This document shows positions 10,618-22,965 of a DNA stretch of 64,000 nucleotides, one piece after another. The translations under genes and the position numbers were made by a program. Each line of letters starts with the position of its first letter. Position 1 is the first letter of the stretch. The notes beneath the pieces are model-generated. The model was not told where the DNA came from, made no database searches, and saw nothing but the letters and a program-made list of their open reading frames with translations. Source of the stretch: Ligula intestinalis (lineage: Eukaryota > Platyhelminthes > Cestoda > Diphyllobothriidea > Diphyllobothriidae); the NCBI GenBank assembly GCA_036362985.1, contig JAYGXS010000003.1:30128259-30192258 (forward strand), given 5' to 3'.

Positions 10618-12475
10618 TCATTCATCCGTACCTCGTGACGCTGCACTTGTATCTGCCTGAACATAGGCTGGATGCGAAGAACTCACGTTCTTTCCATCAT
10701 TTCCGTGTCCGGGATCCTCTCCTGCCATTTCACCTTGAGTATAGGTCAGAGGCAGCTGAGATGAAAGTGGTTGAATATTCGCGCGTGGGTGAATTAAAAA
10801 ATCCAGGTCTCCGCTTCGTATAATAGTGTTATGAGTACGACGGCCTTGTACATCTTCAGTTTCGTTGAACGTTGGAGACCGTGACGATTTCATTAGAAGG
10901 CGTGGAGCCAGCCGAAGGCTTGGCTGGCTTTGGAGATCCTGCGGGCAACCTTGTCATCAGTTCTAGTGTTGCGGTATAGTGTGCTGCCGAGATAGGCAAA
11001 GTTGTCCACATTCTTTAGCACAGCACCGTTGACGTGGATATGTGGGACACTGGGATCAGTACCGAGTGGCGGTTGATGTAAAACCACCGTTTTGTCCGTG
11101 TTGATAGTGAGGTCAACATTGGCGCTACATGTGGTGAAGAGGTCCATACTCCTTTGCACGTCCACTTCGGTTGTGGTGTTGAGAGCGCAGACGTCCGCAA
11201 ACAGCAGATCAAGGATTTTGGTTGTGGAGGTGCGTGGGGTCTGTATTCGTCGGATGTTTAAAAGATGTCTATCCGTTTTGTAGTTGATGTGGTATCCGGG
11301 ACGCTCCTCAAAGTATGCGTCCACCAGCATGGAAACAAACATGGGACTGTAGAGGGTGGGCGCGATGACACAGCCCTGCTTCACTCCACTTATCACTGCG
11401 AAGTTTTCAGACACCGTTATGTAGTCGGTGCCGCGCGCCATCATCCCGTCGGTGAGCTGAAGTGCCATATGGGTGAAGTGCTCCGGACAGCCGAACATCT
11501 GCATAACTTTCCGAAATCCAGGACCGTCCACCGTTTCAAAGGCTTTTGTGTAGTCCACGAACGTAGTGTAAGGTGAGTCTGCATCTCCTGGTTTTTCTTC
11601 TGAAGCTGTTGTGCGGCAACGATCAGTTCAGTTATGCCACGGTGGTGTCGAATACCACACTGGCTTTCAGGCAGGAGACCTTGTTCCAGGTGGCCTTTAA
11701 GACGATTTAGAAGAATACGGGCGAAGATTTTGCCGGCAATTTTGAGCAGCGATTCTCCATGATGATTGTCACGGACTTGCCGTTTTTCCTTTCGCTTGTA
11801 GTGGTGAAAAATTGGGGCGTCCTTGAAATCTTGTGGATTTTGTCCTTGTTGCCACATCTTCTGGAACAGGGTGGTGAGGTAAGATATGAGTTGTTAGATC
11901 TCCGCAGGGATCTCGTCGGACCTGGGTGCCTTCCCGCTGGAAAGTTGATGGACAACCTTGGTGATTTCCTACGAAGTGGGTGGGAGGTCGAGATCAGCGT
12001 TGATCTCTACCTGTGGCAGACGGTTAATGGCAGCCTTATAAGTAGTGGAGGGCCGGTTGAGTACACTTTGGAAATGCTTGGCACAGCGTCTCATAATTTG
12101 TATCTTCTTGATGAGGAGGGTGGTTCCATCAGCACTGAGAAACAGAGCAGTGCCTTGGCATATGGGACCGTAGGCAGTCCTTAGTGCAGCCAAGAAGTTT
12201 GTTCATTCGTTGTGGTCGGCGTAACTATGGATATTCTAACACTTTCGCTATCCAAGTGTCTACATTTCCTGCAGCCACTGCTGTACAAGACAGCGACTGT
12301 GGTTGTAGGCTGCCCTCGTGGCGTCAGTGGGATGATCGACGTATTCTTTGCGATCCTTGTCAGAGATCAGGTTGCTAATGGCTGCATCGTTCATGTCAAA
12401 GAAGTTCTAGTATCGGCGAGGCGCTCGGCCAGGGATGCATTTGGAGATGGATTGGACAGGATCCTGTAGTCGGAC
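10618..12475 (-). mobile_element. RTE-like non-LTR retrotransposon relic (reverse transcriptase)
   Basis: Reads on the minus strand through several broken frames: a linker region at 11969-12193, a segment with GESLLKIAGKIFARILLNRL and QGLLPESQCGIRHHRG at 11441-11857, and the palm at 10893-11558 with DYTKAFETVDG and SGVKQGCVIAPTLYS. The catalytic box reads LLFADVCALN, so the second aspartate of FADD is Val and the enzyme would be inactive. The region after it (INTDKTVVLHQPP, DNFAYLGSTL, ARRISKASQAFG) is characteristic of RTE elements of flatworms. The 3' part runs on to about 10640 in another frame ([19 protein letters not shown]). At least three frameshifts are present. Confidence 0.85.
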
Positions 12476-12539
12476 GAGGAAAATAACGCGGACACACACA
12501 TCCACAGCTACCTTCCTGCGGCTGAGTCCCCTTGGTAGC

Positions 12540-12900
12540 TGCATTTACAGGGGGTGCCCCATTGACAGAGTCTATTTTCAGAAAAGTGTTGGGTGCCAGT
12601 TAAGCGCCCTGCCTAAATGTCCGCATCGGCACGAGGCAAGTAATGTAATATTCCGCCTCAACACGGTGTTTCGCGAAAATGGACAGGCCTAGATTCCAAG
12701 CTCTTTTTTAAGTTCAGCATCCACCATTCAGCTGCTCATCTGCCTGAATTATCTCAACACAGATACTGGTTAAGCATAATCGTTAGCCGTCTTCAGGATC
12801 CATGTCGGTTGCGCCAAAGCGGCCGTGACCGGCAAACAGTGCTTGCCATCATTTAGCTTGGAGCGGTGTTGTAGATGACATGGTCCTCAATTTTTTAGTG
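12540..12900 (+). repeat. fragment of the downstream block (GCATCGGCACGAGGCAAG part)
   Basis: The fragment contains CGCATCGGCACGAGGCAAG followed by TAATGTAATATTCCGCCTC and an ATTCAGCTGCTCATCT piece. The same order is seen at about 18.13-18.5, 30.5-30.85 and 32.93-33.2 kb, and inverted at 27.8-28.14 kb. Here it is not continued by the rest of the block until 13.82 kb. Confidence 0.65.
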
Positions 12901-13820
12901 GACATCAGAAGCGGTATCTCTTTGCAGTGATTATAACGCTCTGAGCATATTGTGTCACCAGTGTTAGTGCACGTAACTTCTGGTGGCCTTTTGCAGCTCA
13001 GTTGCCTTGGCCGAGGTGTCTGGACGGTCGCCTCCTGAGTCGAGCGTGCACGGATAGATGCCACCTCTAGACGTGATTTTTTTCTCACGCGCGACAGACG
13101 GGTCATAAATGTCTGCGTTCCCGTGTGTTGATTTCGGGTTTTTGCGAGCACAGATAACAACAAAATTTAGTATGGCCTACAGTTTTGCTGTACGTGTCTT
13201 CAACTCTACTACCCTGGCTATAGGTTACAATGTCGAAATAGATATTGACTACACTATAAGAAACTATTTCGGGTTGACCAGAACAGGAAAGACGCCAAAA
13301 AGGTAGGTTGGCCTATACTTATGCAGTGCTTGTCTTCTTTTCTGATATCCAAGCTGTGGGTTAGAGTGTCAAATGTATAGTGTCTATGCTAGTAGAAACG
13401 GTTTGACCGCGTAACTACAAACGAGGTTATCTGATCTGTGATTATGTAGCAATTATACACAAGCAGTATATACATAAATACACAGCAGTATATAAGTTTT
13501 GACTTAGCCTCTACGCAGATACTCCGCAGGAACGCTGACGAGATTGATTTGGACAGGTTGACTGTGTAATCCAAGTCAATGATTCCAGCAGCGTGCTCGA
13601 TTTGGAGAAAATTTCCTGGTCGAATAGTGAAGGTATTGAGGGAATTTGGACGGAGAATCGTACACAAAAGTGTGTTTCTTGATCCAATTATTGTGTAAAG
13701 ACGATTTATTTCAGTGATGAATTTGAATTAAGTTCGCCTTCGTCTTGCTTTTGCGTTCGCCTTCGTCTTGCCTTCATCTTATTTTAGCGAATATGGACCG
13801 CAGTTTTGTATTGGATATCA
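12900..13820. other. no gene recognised; small tandem duplication
   Basis: I see no coding signature. At about 13730-13772 the sequence TTCGCCTTCGTCTTGC occurs twice, separated by a few bases. An open frame near 12849-13163 on the minus strand is Arg/Thr-rich and matches nothing I know. Confidence 0.45.
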
Positions 13821-15150
13821 GAATCGAATTTTACTGCAGCAGATGTGTACTTTTTATGGTTCATATCGCATCTTGCTACTTTTTTCAACATGCCTAGTAT
13901 TATCGTATTTAAAAATTTCACGCCATATTCCACAGATTTTAAGACACAGATGCCACAGGATAAATATGCTGTTTTGGGTCAGTTAATGTGAGCGCTTGCG
14001 CAAGCAGCATACCATGAGACCTGTATTTTCTGGGTATCTTTTAACACAGGGTATGCACAAAAATACGTTAAAAACGGTTCGATTGTTCCACAAAACAAAC
14101 AATTTCTGTCGGGTTTAAATCGTACTCAAAGGAGTGCATGTTAGCAATGTAACTCTGAAGAGGTATGATTTAATGATTACCCGGATCATTCAAAAGAAAT
14201 TGACTTTTATTAGACCTGAACAAATTATTCTCAAAAAACGGCCAAGAGTCTTTTGATCATGTGCAATTATATCTTTTCTTATAGACGGCTGGATAAATTG
14301 CGCCAGGCTACGACTTCACATGGTGCTGATCCATTTGCTGAATATGCTCTTCTATGAAAACTTGTTAACAAAATACCTGATCACAAATTTCTGTCATGAA
14401 TAAATCGTTCTTAATGGATTACTCGTCAATATCTTGGCTTTATAAGTTTGAAAATTTAATAACGTGTCAAGTTCCAAATAGCACGCAGTTTAACATGATC
14501 ATGACTAATTGAATCATTTTCAAAAAACATTCTGTTTTCGTGGGAACATGCGCAGTTACGTTGGTGCTGATACATATTTTTCTGCACTATATCATCCTAC
14601 AATTAAACATTTTTCCGATCCACTTACATCTCAAAATGTAACAAAAACGCATCCTTAGCGCGCAGATTTCCCCTACGGTTTTTCTGCACTTTTCGTCTGA
14701 AACATCCCACCGTGCTGGATTGAGTTGCATAATACACCAGAAATTATGTTCCATTTGAACATAAATACCGACGCGCGGGCAGGTGGTCAACTTGTTGCAG
14801 TTCCTATCTCAAACATGTGGACAACCAGGTACAATTGAATTACAAGTGCGAAAATGTGCAACCGCTTCTGAAACGTTCACCTTTTGGGTGCATAAAATGA
14901 GACGGTACGTTGAGGCAATCAGAGGATTGACTGTGGATTCGGAAAGCTCAAGGACAATGTGTAGGTCACTGATATGCCTTTTTTCTCATTGTTGACTCCT
15001 TAAACAGGCAGAATATCTGTGTGGTTTAGCATTCTTTTGATTTGCATCGCCGTTCATGGTGGGCAAGCTTGCTGGACTAAAACAGCGCCTTTGCCACCCC
15101 CAATGACAGATAATTGCCGGTGAGTCAGTCAAAGTCGAGACGAGTTAATG
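13820..15150 (+). repeat. downstream block of the tandem unit (copy b, no gene attached)
   Basis: Aligns with 18.53-19.76, 30.88-31.99 and 33.24-34.3 kb. Landmarks are TTTATGGTTC..CGCAT near 13855, a CATATTCCACAG..TTT piece, TTAAATCGTACTCAA near 14117 and the shared tail at 14640-15150 (TTTTCTGCACTTTTCGTC, GTTGCAGTTCCTATCTC, GAGACGGT, GGTTTAGCATTCTTTTGATTTGCATCGC). Indels between copies are not multiples of three, so the block is noncoding. Confidence 0.65.
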
Positions 15151-15300
15151 TTATCAGTCAGTAAGTATATTTGAGGAAATGTAGACTTGCGTCCTTGAAC
15201 CCCTATTTGTCACATCAAAATTTCAAGAACTAGAAACAATATTAACAAGTTTTCAGTCAAAAAACTATAGAAAGTCACATAGTGCAATGGCGTTTCAAGG

Positions 15301-16014
15301 TTAAATTGTCACATAGTTCACGTTGTGCTGTAAAATTTGTATATCAAGTCGGTGTTTAAAGGTTTCCACAAATAATGATATAACAATCGCCTCTGGTAGG
15401 TTATCCCCCGGTTCCAAGACCTGATTAGAGGAATAATTATTACTTACATTCAGTCGTCTTTGGGCCACATACAGTTTGAAGGGATGTCTCCAAAGATTAG
15501 TTGTAGTGGCGAGTTGGAAAAAGTCACCGTAAGTTAGAGAGCAGTCCAAGCCACGCACAATATGCAAAAATTGTATCGAATCTCATCGTAACTGTCTATA
15601 ACTCGGAGGATAGAGATTAGGGTTATTCAGGCAGATCTCATATGGTAGTGCACTTTTGCCTCTCATTACTTTTTTGGCCTGCCGCTGCATCCTTTTAAGT
15701 CCGTTTTAATCCAGCCGCATCCACGCTCTCCAGGCTTGAATCGCGTATTCAGTAAGTGCCCTTATGAAAGTACAAAAGATTTTCGAGCAACAGTCTTCAT
15801 CAGAAACTGAGGATGCCCACTTGATGGCGGAGAACATTGAAGTTGCAGCTTTCATCGCCTTACCACAGGGTGTAAAAGGCTTGAGGCCGTATGTAATCCA
15901 GATGCAGAGATCCTTCTGCATTTCTACTTTTCGGAGTGGGATTCTGTTCAGATAGTAGGATTGTGCATTAGGAACTGGATTTCGATTGTGTATAAGAGTA
16001 GTCACCAAATTCAA
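15301..16014 (-). mobile_element. CR1-like reverse transcriptase relic, C-terminal part only
   Basis: Minus-strand frames at 15706-16014 (QKDLCIWITYGLKPF, then FCTFIRALTEYAIQAWRAW) and 15301-15567 (DFFQLATTTNLWRHPFKL, then a FKHRLD motif) match the region just after the palm and the C-terminal end of the CR1-like elements at 9.2, 43.3 and 48.8 kb. The palm with its catalytic aspartates is absent. The two pieces are in different registers, separated by stops. Confidence 0.7.
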
Positions 16015-16330
16015 AAATGACGAAGTTTGTTGTATCGGAGCCTTTATCGTGTACTACTGCGCATTTGATGCACCATCGTTGCATTGGCCAATCAGCAAGC
16101 AAGAAACGACTAAACTCGTGTGACGGCTTCCCATAGGGACGTTCATCTGCGATCAGTTTGATTGCAAAGACATCATCCCAGTCTTTCGTGAGGACAGGGA
16201 AAACGATACGTCTGATTATGACACTTTCAGACTTTGACCGCCTTTTCAAAAGAAAAGAAAGAAAGAAGAAGAATGCTATATTGAGGATTTCACAAGCCTG
16301 CATTTTTAGCAAAAATGGCTCCATTCACGG
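16015..16330 (+). repeat. upstream block of the tandem unit (copy b)
   Basis: Contains the TACTGCGCATTTGATGCACC piece, GCCAATCAGCAAGCAAG, and GTGTGACGGCTTCCCA in the same order as at 3360-3440, 36.9-37.0 and 55.3-55.4 kb. It is separated from gene copy 2 by about 450 bp of unique sequence (16330-16790), in which I see no gene. Confidence 0.55.
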
Positions 16331-16789
16331 AGAGCAGATGGTAAGGTAAATAAAGGGTCATGTTTAAAAGGACAAAGGTAAAAGGTCATGTAATACTCAC
16401 AAGTCAAGTTTTTCCTGACATTCACATCAACAATGGAGACAGATTGGCTTTCAACTTCTCCATTTCCGTTTCTTCAGACGCTTTTTTCTTCGTGTTGTCA
16501 TCCTGCGGAGAATTGTCGATGTTGGTGGTGTTGGTGAATTGCATATACGACAGATTGGCCGTGTTTGACAAATTTTGGGATGGTGAACTGTTGTAGATAA
16601 AATAATATATTTTCGTGCATTTAAAAAGGTTGCAGTGTACTGTAGATATGACCTCCTGATCACAAATACATACAAACAAAGCAGAGGATTAGAGAGGATG
16701 GTATAGGATAATAAATTCCTACGTGAATAGAGAGCAAAAAAGTGGGTGGCTCAAATTCGAAAGCCCCGAAACGACTCAACTAGTGATTT

Positions 16790-17230
16790 AAGTTTATAGA
16801 ATGGCAAGGCGTCCTTCAGGCCCTTTAGTGTATACAATAAACTGTGAATTACATATCAGCCTCCCATTCTTGAGCAAGGCATTGCAACTACGGCACTGAT
16901 ATTTATGCAACCTAGAGCCAGTATATGGAGTTTTTAATGTCACTGCATGACACAGCTGCAAGAGGTTCTTTACATCAGTTAGCCCTCTTATTCTTTCTGG
17001 TTTATATTTCGATTTATAACGTTGCTGTGAATGTCTGCTCTTGGAATGCACCTGCAAGGTTTGTTCTAGTGAGCAATTAATTTCGAAGTAAATTAAATGA
17101 ATCGGCAGTTTGGATTCTTGAGAAATCGAGCACATATTTTATGAAATGCATCATCGCACCTATAAAGCTACATCCAAAATAAATATATGAAAGTTATACT
17201 TGGTATATAAATGCCTGATAGTTAACACTA
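16790..17230 (+). promoter_or_regulatory. presumed promoter region of Cys-rich copy 2
   Basis: Homologous to the same region of copies 1 and 3 (segments GTTGCTGTGAAT, GCACCTGCAAGGTTTGTTC, GGCAGTTTGG). A TATATAAATG lies at 17204-17213, about 20 bp before the shared CAGACCGCTCGC element. Promoter function is inferred from conservation and position only. Confidence 0.4.
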
Positions 17231-17388
17231 AGTGGTCGCAGACCGCTCGCTTGCCAAAGCGAAACTTTTGTTTTAAATTGCTTTTTATATGAAATAATGC
17301 TCACAGAAGTGAACGTCACTCACCATCTTGCAGTGAACCAGGAAACAAATTTCATCTGAAAAACTTTTGCCCAATACTGATTAGTATA

Positions 17389-17589
17389 ATGCTTTATTTT
17401 ATTGCCTCCATCCATTCAAGTGAGATAATCTGCAAGTGTCAAAATATTTACCCATTCGACATCGAGTTTGTTGACGAGTTGTGTACTTGCGTGGGGAAAA
17501 GGTGCAACGAGGAATGTTCTGGCAGGAGGAAATGCAACTTTTTATTTCAAAAGAACTACAAGGAGTGCAGGGACGCATTGCTTAAATGA
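17389..17589 (+). CDS. small Cys-rich protein, copy 2 (main exon open; 5' exon damaged)
   Basis: The main exon, starting after the aligned acceptor TTCAAG at 17420, reads E-I-I-C-K-C followed by the family pattern: C-x14-C-x-C-x4-C-x3-C-x5-C-x10-C, ending LLK and TGA. Residues such as DELCTCVGKRC and KCNFLFQKNY are close to copies 1, 3 and 6. An ATG at 17389 allows a 66-residue protein with a short, weakly hydrophobic start. The signal-peptide exon seen in copy 3 is broken here: TAA and TGA stops occur before 17306, and the donor GT has become GA, so the intron could not be removed in the same way. The 3'UTR is present but AATAAA is lost. It may be a very recent pseudogene or may use a different start. 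Confidence 0.45.
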   Translation: MLYFIASIHSSEIICKCQNIYPFDIEFVDELCTCVGKRCNEECSGRRKCNFLFQKNYKECRDALLK

Positions 17590-17599
17590 TTACTTCACC

Positions 17600-18130
17600 G
17601 CACTCTAACTCTACACCAGTTTCCCCAACCTTGTGGTTCGGGAAATATTTCTTCCAGTTTTGCGCTCCCTGATTTATAACTAAAGACTTCTTTTTACCAA
17701 TCACTGGGCCAGTTGGCCTTAAACTTCACTTTATATTGCCGATTTTATTTAAATTTGAAAAGCGATCGCTCACGTGTCGCAGTTCAGGTTGGGAACGAGA
17801 TAAGTGAACTATGGACTCCGGTAGTATGTGCAACTACTACGTTAATAATGCCATGTTGCTGGCATTTCCAGAATGTATTTGCTTTGTCGTAATCATTGTG
17901 CAGTTGCGTAATCTAGTAAACGCACGCACAGTTGAAGAAATGTGACTGTAGACTCCAAAATCCTAGGGGGCTTCTTCGCACATCAATGGGACCATCTACG
18001 GGACCATCAGTTAACGGAACCCAAACAATAATCGCGCTTGTTGAGCATCTAGGAGGAGCAGGTGCAGGGATTGCACTTTGTTCTGTCCACAAGACCATTT
18101 TTACAGTGGAAAGCAGTGAAGCCGGTCAAT
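17600..18130 (+). repeat. 3' flank of copy 2, shared with copies 3 and 6
   Basis: After the 3'UTR, the sequence GACTCCGGTAGTATGTGCA, GCATTTCCAGAATGTATTTG, GTCGTAATCATTGTGCA and GGACCATC..AACGGAACC follows in the same order as at 38.25-38.53 and 60.75-61.04 kb. This links the units with open main exons (copies 2, 3, 6) more closely to each other than to the dead ones at 42.9 and 57.8 kb. No gene is seen. Confidence 0.6.
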
Positions 18131-19860
18131 CTGCTTTTAGAGGTAATGCCCGTTTGAAAGAGTCTAGCTTCGAGATGCCACGGAGAAGGGTTGAGGACCA
18201 GTTAAAGGCTTTGCATTGCGGACATCATCGGCAGGAGACAAGTAATGTAGCATTCCACCTCTAAAAGAGTTTTCGCGCAAATGCACAGGACTACACTCCA
18301 AGCTTATTTTAAGCTCGCCATCAACCATTCAGCTGCTCATCTTCCTAAACTACCACAACACAGAAACTGGTTTAGTATAATCGCTTAGGTACAATCGGGT
18401 TTTATATAGGTTCCACCAAGATAAATAGGTACGGCGAATAGTGCCCTCTTTCATTTACCTTGGGGCAGTGTTGTAGGGGAAAAGGGCCTCTGTTTTGTAA
18501 TGGACATCAGAAGCGATAGTCCCTGTAGCAGATGCATCCTTTTATGGTTCGCACCGCATTATGCTACGTTCTAAACTGGCCTAGTACAGACATATTTAAA
18601 AATTTCAGGACACATTCCACAGGTTTTTGGACATGGACGCCACAGGAGTCAAATATTGTTATTGGGTCCGTTTAGTGGTACGCTTGCGCCAACAGTAGAC
18701 CATGAGATCTCACTTCTCCAGTTTTACTTCAGCAGAGTGTTTGCACGAAATTACGTTCGATTGTTAAAAAAAGCAAGCACTTACTGTTGTTAGGTGTAAA
18801 TCGTTATCAGATAAATGTATTTTCATATTATATATTTACAATTATTTATACGATGCAAAATTTGATGAGGTCAGGAATACCCAAATAATGTAACTTAATT
18901 TAATAAAAACCGAACAAAGCATTCTTAAAAACGGTCAACTTTCTTTTCATTACTTAGCATTATATTTGCTATTATAGCGAGCTTGTTGAACTGCGTTAAG
19001 CTTCGATTTAACTTGGTGCTGATCGCTTTGCTCCGTATGCTCTTCTCTGAAAATTAATTAACACAACACGTGACCAAAAATTTCTCTTATGCCGTTTTCT
19101 GCCATGTTTAGATTATCCTTCCTGTATTCCTCCTCTGCATTATGGCCTTGTACATACTAACAGGAGAGTATGAGTATGAAAATTAGATAAATTATCAATT
19201 TCCTTATGGCAAATAATTTCACATGATCAGTACTGAGAAAATCATTGCCAAAAATAGTCTGTTTCCATGACACCATGCGCAGTTTTGTTGGTGCTAAAAG
19301 ATATTTTTTACCTGCGCCACATCACAAAAACCGCTTCTTAGCAAGCAGATTTCCAATTCGGTTTCTCGGAAATTTTTGTCTGAAACATTTCATACATCTG
19401 CCTTGAGTTAAGTACTACACTGGGAATTTCGTTCTATTTGAACTTAACTAGTGACGCTTAGGTACGCAAATTTGAAACAACTTTTTTGGAATTTTGGCTT
19501 TCTGAGTGCATAAATTGAGACGGTCAGCAGAAGAAATCGGAGGATTCACTTCTGATTTGCAAATTTAATGTGCAATGAGTAAGTCTTTGTTCTACTTTTG
19601 GTCTCATTGTAGTCTACCCCAAACAGGCAGAATATCGGTCTGGTTTAGCATCGTCCTCATTTGCATCACTTTTCATGGGTGCCAAGCTTGCTAGAAGCAA
19701 ACACCTCCCAACTCATCTCCAGGTTAAAATTATGGTGGGTAAGTTATTCAAAGCCAAGCTGATCAAATGTTGTGTGTAAGAGTAGTTCACTCAATTTTAA
19801 AATGTTTAACTGAAAGCTTTCTTATTACTTTTAATACAAGATGATACGCATTTTTACCTT
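18130..19860 (+). repeat. downstream block of the tandem unit (copy c, near full length)
   Basis: One of the longest continuous versions: the GGCAGGAGACAAGTAATG part, CATCAACCATTCAGCTGCTCATC, then the TTTAAAAATTTCAGG..CACATTCCACAGG part, AATCGTTATC, and the tail AGACGGTCAGCAGAAGAAATC, GGTTTAGCATCGTCC. It follows gene copy 2 directly, showing the normal order of gene and then block. I see no conserved open frame. Confidence 0.7.
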
Positions 19861-19891
19861 AAATGATTTCATTTCGAGTTAAAATATTTTA

Positions 19892-20400
19892 TTAAGAGAA
19901 TCTCATGGTTTTTTGGGGAAAGGGAAGAAGATGCGTCTCACGAATAGGGGCAAAGGCTCGCATCCCAGGTATTTGCCTAGAAGAAAGTGTCGTGGGTTTC
20001 GTCGGAATCCTCATTTTATTCTTCTGAGCTTTCGGCCTTTTGCGGCGGTCAATCACCAGATATAAACGGTCAACGAAAAGTGAGGAAGAGAAGAAGGAGG
20101 GCCTTAACTCATTAATCACCAGTTTCGATCGTGCGTATATGTCTACGGAGAGTGATGTAGGCAGACGCTAGCTCAGTGCACTGGGTGACTGAGTTGTCAT
20201 CCGAGGCCCGGGCTTCAGTTAGCTCTCGTGTGGTCTTGCTGTCGGGGTGAGCAATTATACGAGCCGCCATTTGCGACAGTGTACTAACCCGTCTGACAGC
20301 TAGCTTACGTTCGTGCATTCGCAAACCAAGCATTGGTCCTGCCTGTCCGGTATAAGTTTGGTAACAGTTAACACATAGTATACCATACACTATTTCCGAC
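19892..20400 (-). mobile_element. Penelope-like element fragment, GIY-YIG region
   Basis: On the minus strand, 20112-20390 encodes a peptide beginning ILCVNCYQTYTGQAG, then LGLRMHERKLAVRR, QMAARIIAH and later ELASAYITLRRHI. The order (Cys-containing start, YxGxxG, an Arg/His-rich helix with MHE, and a final segment ending in ITLR) is that of the GIY-YIG endonuclease domain at the C-terminus of Penelope-like retroelements. The YIG motif reads YTG. The reverse transcriptase part is missing. Sequence after the stop (down to 19892) looks like the element's 3' region. Confidence 0.65.
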
Positions 20401-21400
20401 TGCTCACCGGGATATAATCTTTATTTTATTCTCATGATCGAGCTGCGCATTGGAGTTGTGAAAATAAAATTCCTAAGATTAATAAAAAAAACTTTCCATA
20501 CAAATGACCTCTTACAAAGTGCTTTGATGAGATATTGAGCTTACGATCTTCTGCGTGTTTCAACTTTTTCCAACGTAATATTACAATGAAATTTGAGAAT
20601 TTTAAGAATTTATTTAAGTTTGACTGGAGATGAAAGAATTTTCTTGTCTCTTTATAAAAGATTACTTTTCGCATAAGTGGATTCATTCCACTTTCTGATA
20701 TAATTATACGAATTTAAAAAAGCTGGCCACATACATTGCCATTTTTGAAATACTTATTCATCTTCTGTCTGTTTCGTTTCTAAATAATGCAAAAAGTATA
20801 TTTTTGCCCGACTTACATTCAAAAAGGCATTCTTTGTCTTAAATTCGCACTATCATGTTCGATATTTTGCTTTGTTGCAAGGTCAAAAGGCGGATTATTT
20901 AAGCTTTCAAACAAACACTTCTGTTACTGCATTTTGTTCAACAAAACTTCACCGGATAGCTAAAGATAATTTTTAAAATACAAATGTGCATTGTTATTGC
21001 AAACAAACGTGATCCCTTTAACTTTACTTCACTTGAATCTGAACAATTTTGGACAAACTTTTCCACTTCGGGAAAGGATATCTTTTATACCTATTTCAAT
21101 TGTTTTGGAGTTCCTTTATCGAATAATCTATATTAACGTGCAGTTTTGTTCTTTCTTTTGTAATAGCATAAGAAATTCTTTCTATATGAGACTGCTCCCA
21201 ATTTCCCCAAAATAAATGGTCATTTCTCTTAATAAACCTAACTAAAATGACGATTTATATAACTAAAAAGCTTTCACAGAATTAAATAAACTGAATGAAT
21301 GAAAACGCTAAAGCACCTAGTCTTATTTCATCATGAAGGTTGCATGGGCTTTGGTGGCTACTGTATACTGAGAGAATTGCATTTGATACAGAAAATATTT
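20400..21400. other. AT-rich region without recognised gene
   Basis: Strongly AT-rich. The open frames on both strands are short and low in complexity (Phe/Leu/Asn-rich) with no family motif. No repeat partner was noticed elsewhere in the window. Confidence 0.5.
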
Positions 21401-22040
21401 AAGTTTAGAGCAGGTAAATGTGTGTGATATTGTGCACCCTGCTTTCTTAATAGAGCACACTTTGACTGAACACTGGACCAGTTAGCCCAGTTGACTTCCT
21501 GCATAAAGCGGTTTTTAGTTAAAAAGTAAGGACGATCGGTTACGTATCTCGGCCAAGCTTGTGAACGAGATACATATAAATTGACTCTAGCAGTTGATGT
21601 ACCTAGTATGTGTTGCCTAAAATGGCTTTTCTTGCGAGATAATATGTTTATGGCCATGTGTCTGATTACGCGTGCTAAGGGAATTGCGTACTGTATAGGA
21701 ATTATTTAAGTTTGAAGCAGGTTGGCCTTTGATTAAGTATATTTGAACAAGAATACGCTGCCTGCAGTACGCAAACGGGCGCATTATGGTAGCCTTAATT
21801 CTAGCTCCAGATAATATTTCTTTCAACAATATTATTTTTAATCCAATCCAGCCTAACCGTGAAGCTAAGCTCAATCTTTGTCAATCGACTCAGCATTTTG
21901 CTAAGCTCAACAATCAATGTTATTCTCGTAAAACCTGTCACGGGTGGAGCCTCAGCTTAGCAGCTAATCCACTCGAGCAGCGAACTCATCACCTCAAACA
22001 CCCGTCTTGCGAAAAAGTTCACTGTTTAGCTGCAGGCCAC
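21340..22040 (+). pseudogene. isolated 3'UTR and flank of a Cys-rich gene unit
   Basis: At about 21430-21520 the family 3'UTR is recognisable (GTGCACCCTGCTTTCTTAAT, then CACTTTGACTGA, CACTGGACCAGTT). It is followed by the flank also found after copy 1 (CTTGCGAGATAATATG, GGGAATTGCGTACTGTATAGGAATTATTTAAG, AACCTCAGCTTAGCAG..). No coding exon lies upstream, so only the 3' end of a unit remains. An earlier partial duplicate of the flank lies at 21340-21420. Confidence 0.6.
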
Positions 22041-22760
22041 CAAGGACTTAGCCGCTTGGGACAAAGCTCCACAGCAAACCCATAAACGCATACACAGATA
22101 ACTCGCTAATTGAGCGCAAGTTCTTAAATGAAAACATTTTTTCCGAGTGGCCTGCCCGTTGCCTGACATTTTCGAAGTTGCGGCTGCTCGTCTCCAGAAA
22201 TTTAACCGCTTCCAAAACAAATGAGCAGAAGTGTAATATCTAAACATTTAAGGACTTACAAATTTCGTCATTGTGTCACATAATGGAGTTAATATATCAA
22301 AGTTCTTGAGGCATTGCTGCACGATAACCAACTCTGCGAGTAAGGGAGAAGTCTTCCTCCCTAAATCAGGCGCCAGAATGGGGGCATCACTGTGCATACA
22401 ACCCTGGGTTGCTGTCTCAGGCAGTGATGGCCACGTGGAAAGCCAGGGCTAGAGTTGACTGAATCCCGTTTTGCCTGAAATATTGTGTGTTACAAGTGAT
22501 TTCGGTAGGTGCGGGAGTTTGATAGATGCAGCGTCAGGTTTCTAGCTCAGTAGACATACCAGCGACTCTCCCGCACTTACTGGGAGCCATGGTGTACATC
22601 ATGATTCACCATTTTCAAACTGTTTTTTTTTTGGAAAATAATAAATCGCCTCTGATATATGCGATAAGGTGTTGCTCCAAGATAGCAGGTCTGCGATAAC
22701 CGGAGTAGTCGCTTTCAACTGAAATCAGAATGCACATTCAATTATGAACATAATAAACCA
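22040..22760 (+). repeat. interspersed repeat, second copy at 39.38-40.67 kb
   Basis: Shares long stretches with 39.38-39.88 kb (ACAAATGAGCAGAAGTGTAAT, GGCGCCAGAATG, CTGGGTTGCTGTCT, GGAAAGCCAG.GCTAG, CCGTTTTGCCTGAA) and then with 40.43-40.67 kb (CTCTCCCGCACTT..GGGAGCCAT, TATGCGAT..GTTGCTCCA). Relative to this copy, the one at 39.4 kb contains an extra GC-rich block of about 550 bp. It lies next to Penelope-like sequence in the other location, so it may be a nonautonomous or 5' part of such an element. No coding region is recognised. Confidence 0.55.
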
Positions 22761-22965
22761 ACCATGTTGCCTGTACGGACTAGCCGCAGACTCCTCTAAG
22801 GAAACCGAGTTCGTATTCAAAACACATTGGTGACTTCGGTTAGTTTGTGTTAGGCAAACGTGTCTGGTTGCAAGTCACCGTTAGTACAGTAGCTTTTGCT
22901 GAGAACCATCTGCTAATTTACAGACTCTTTTATCCCTCTTTCCGTATTTCCTATAGTCCTATGCC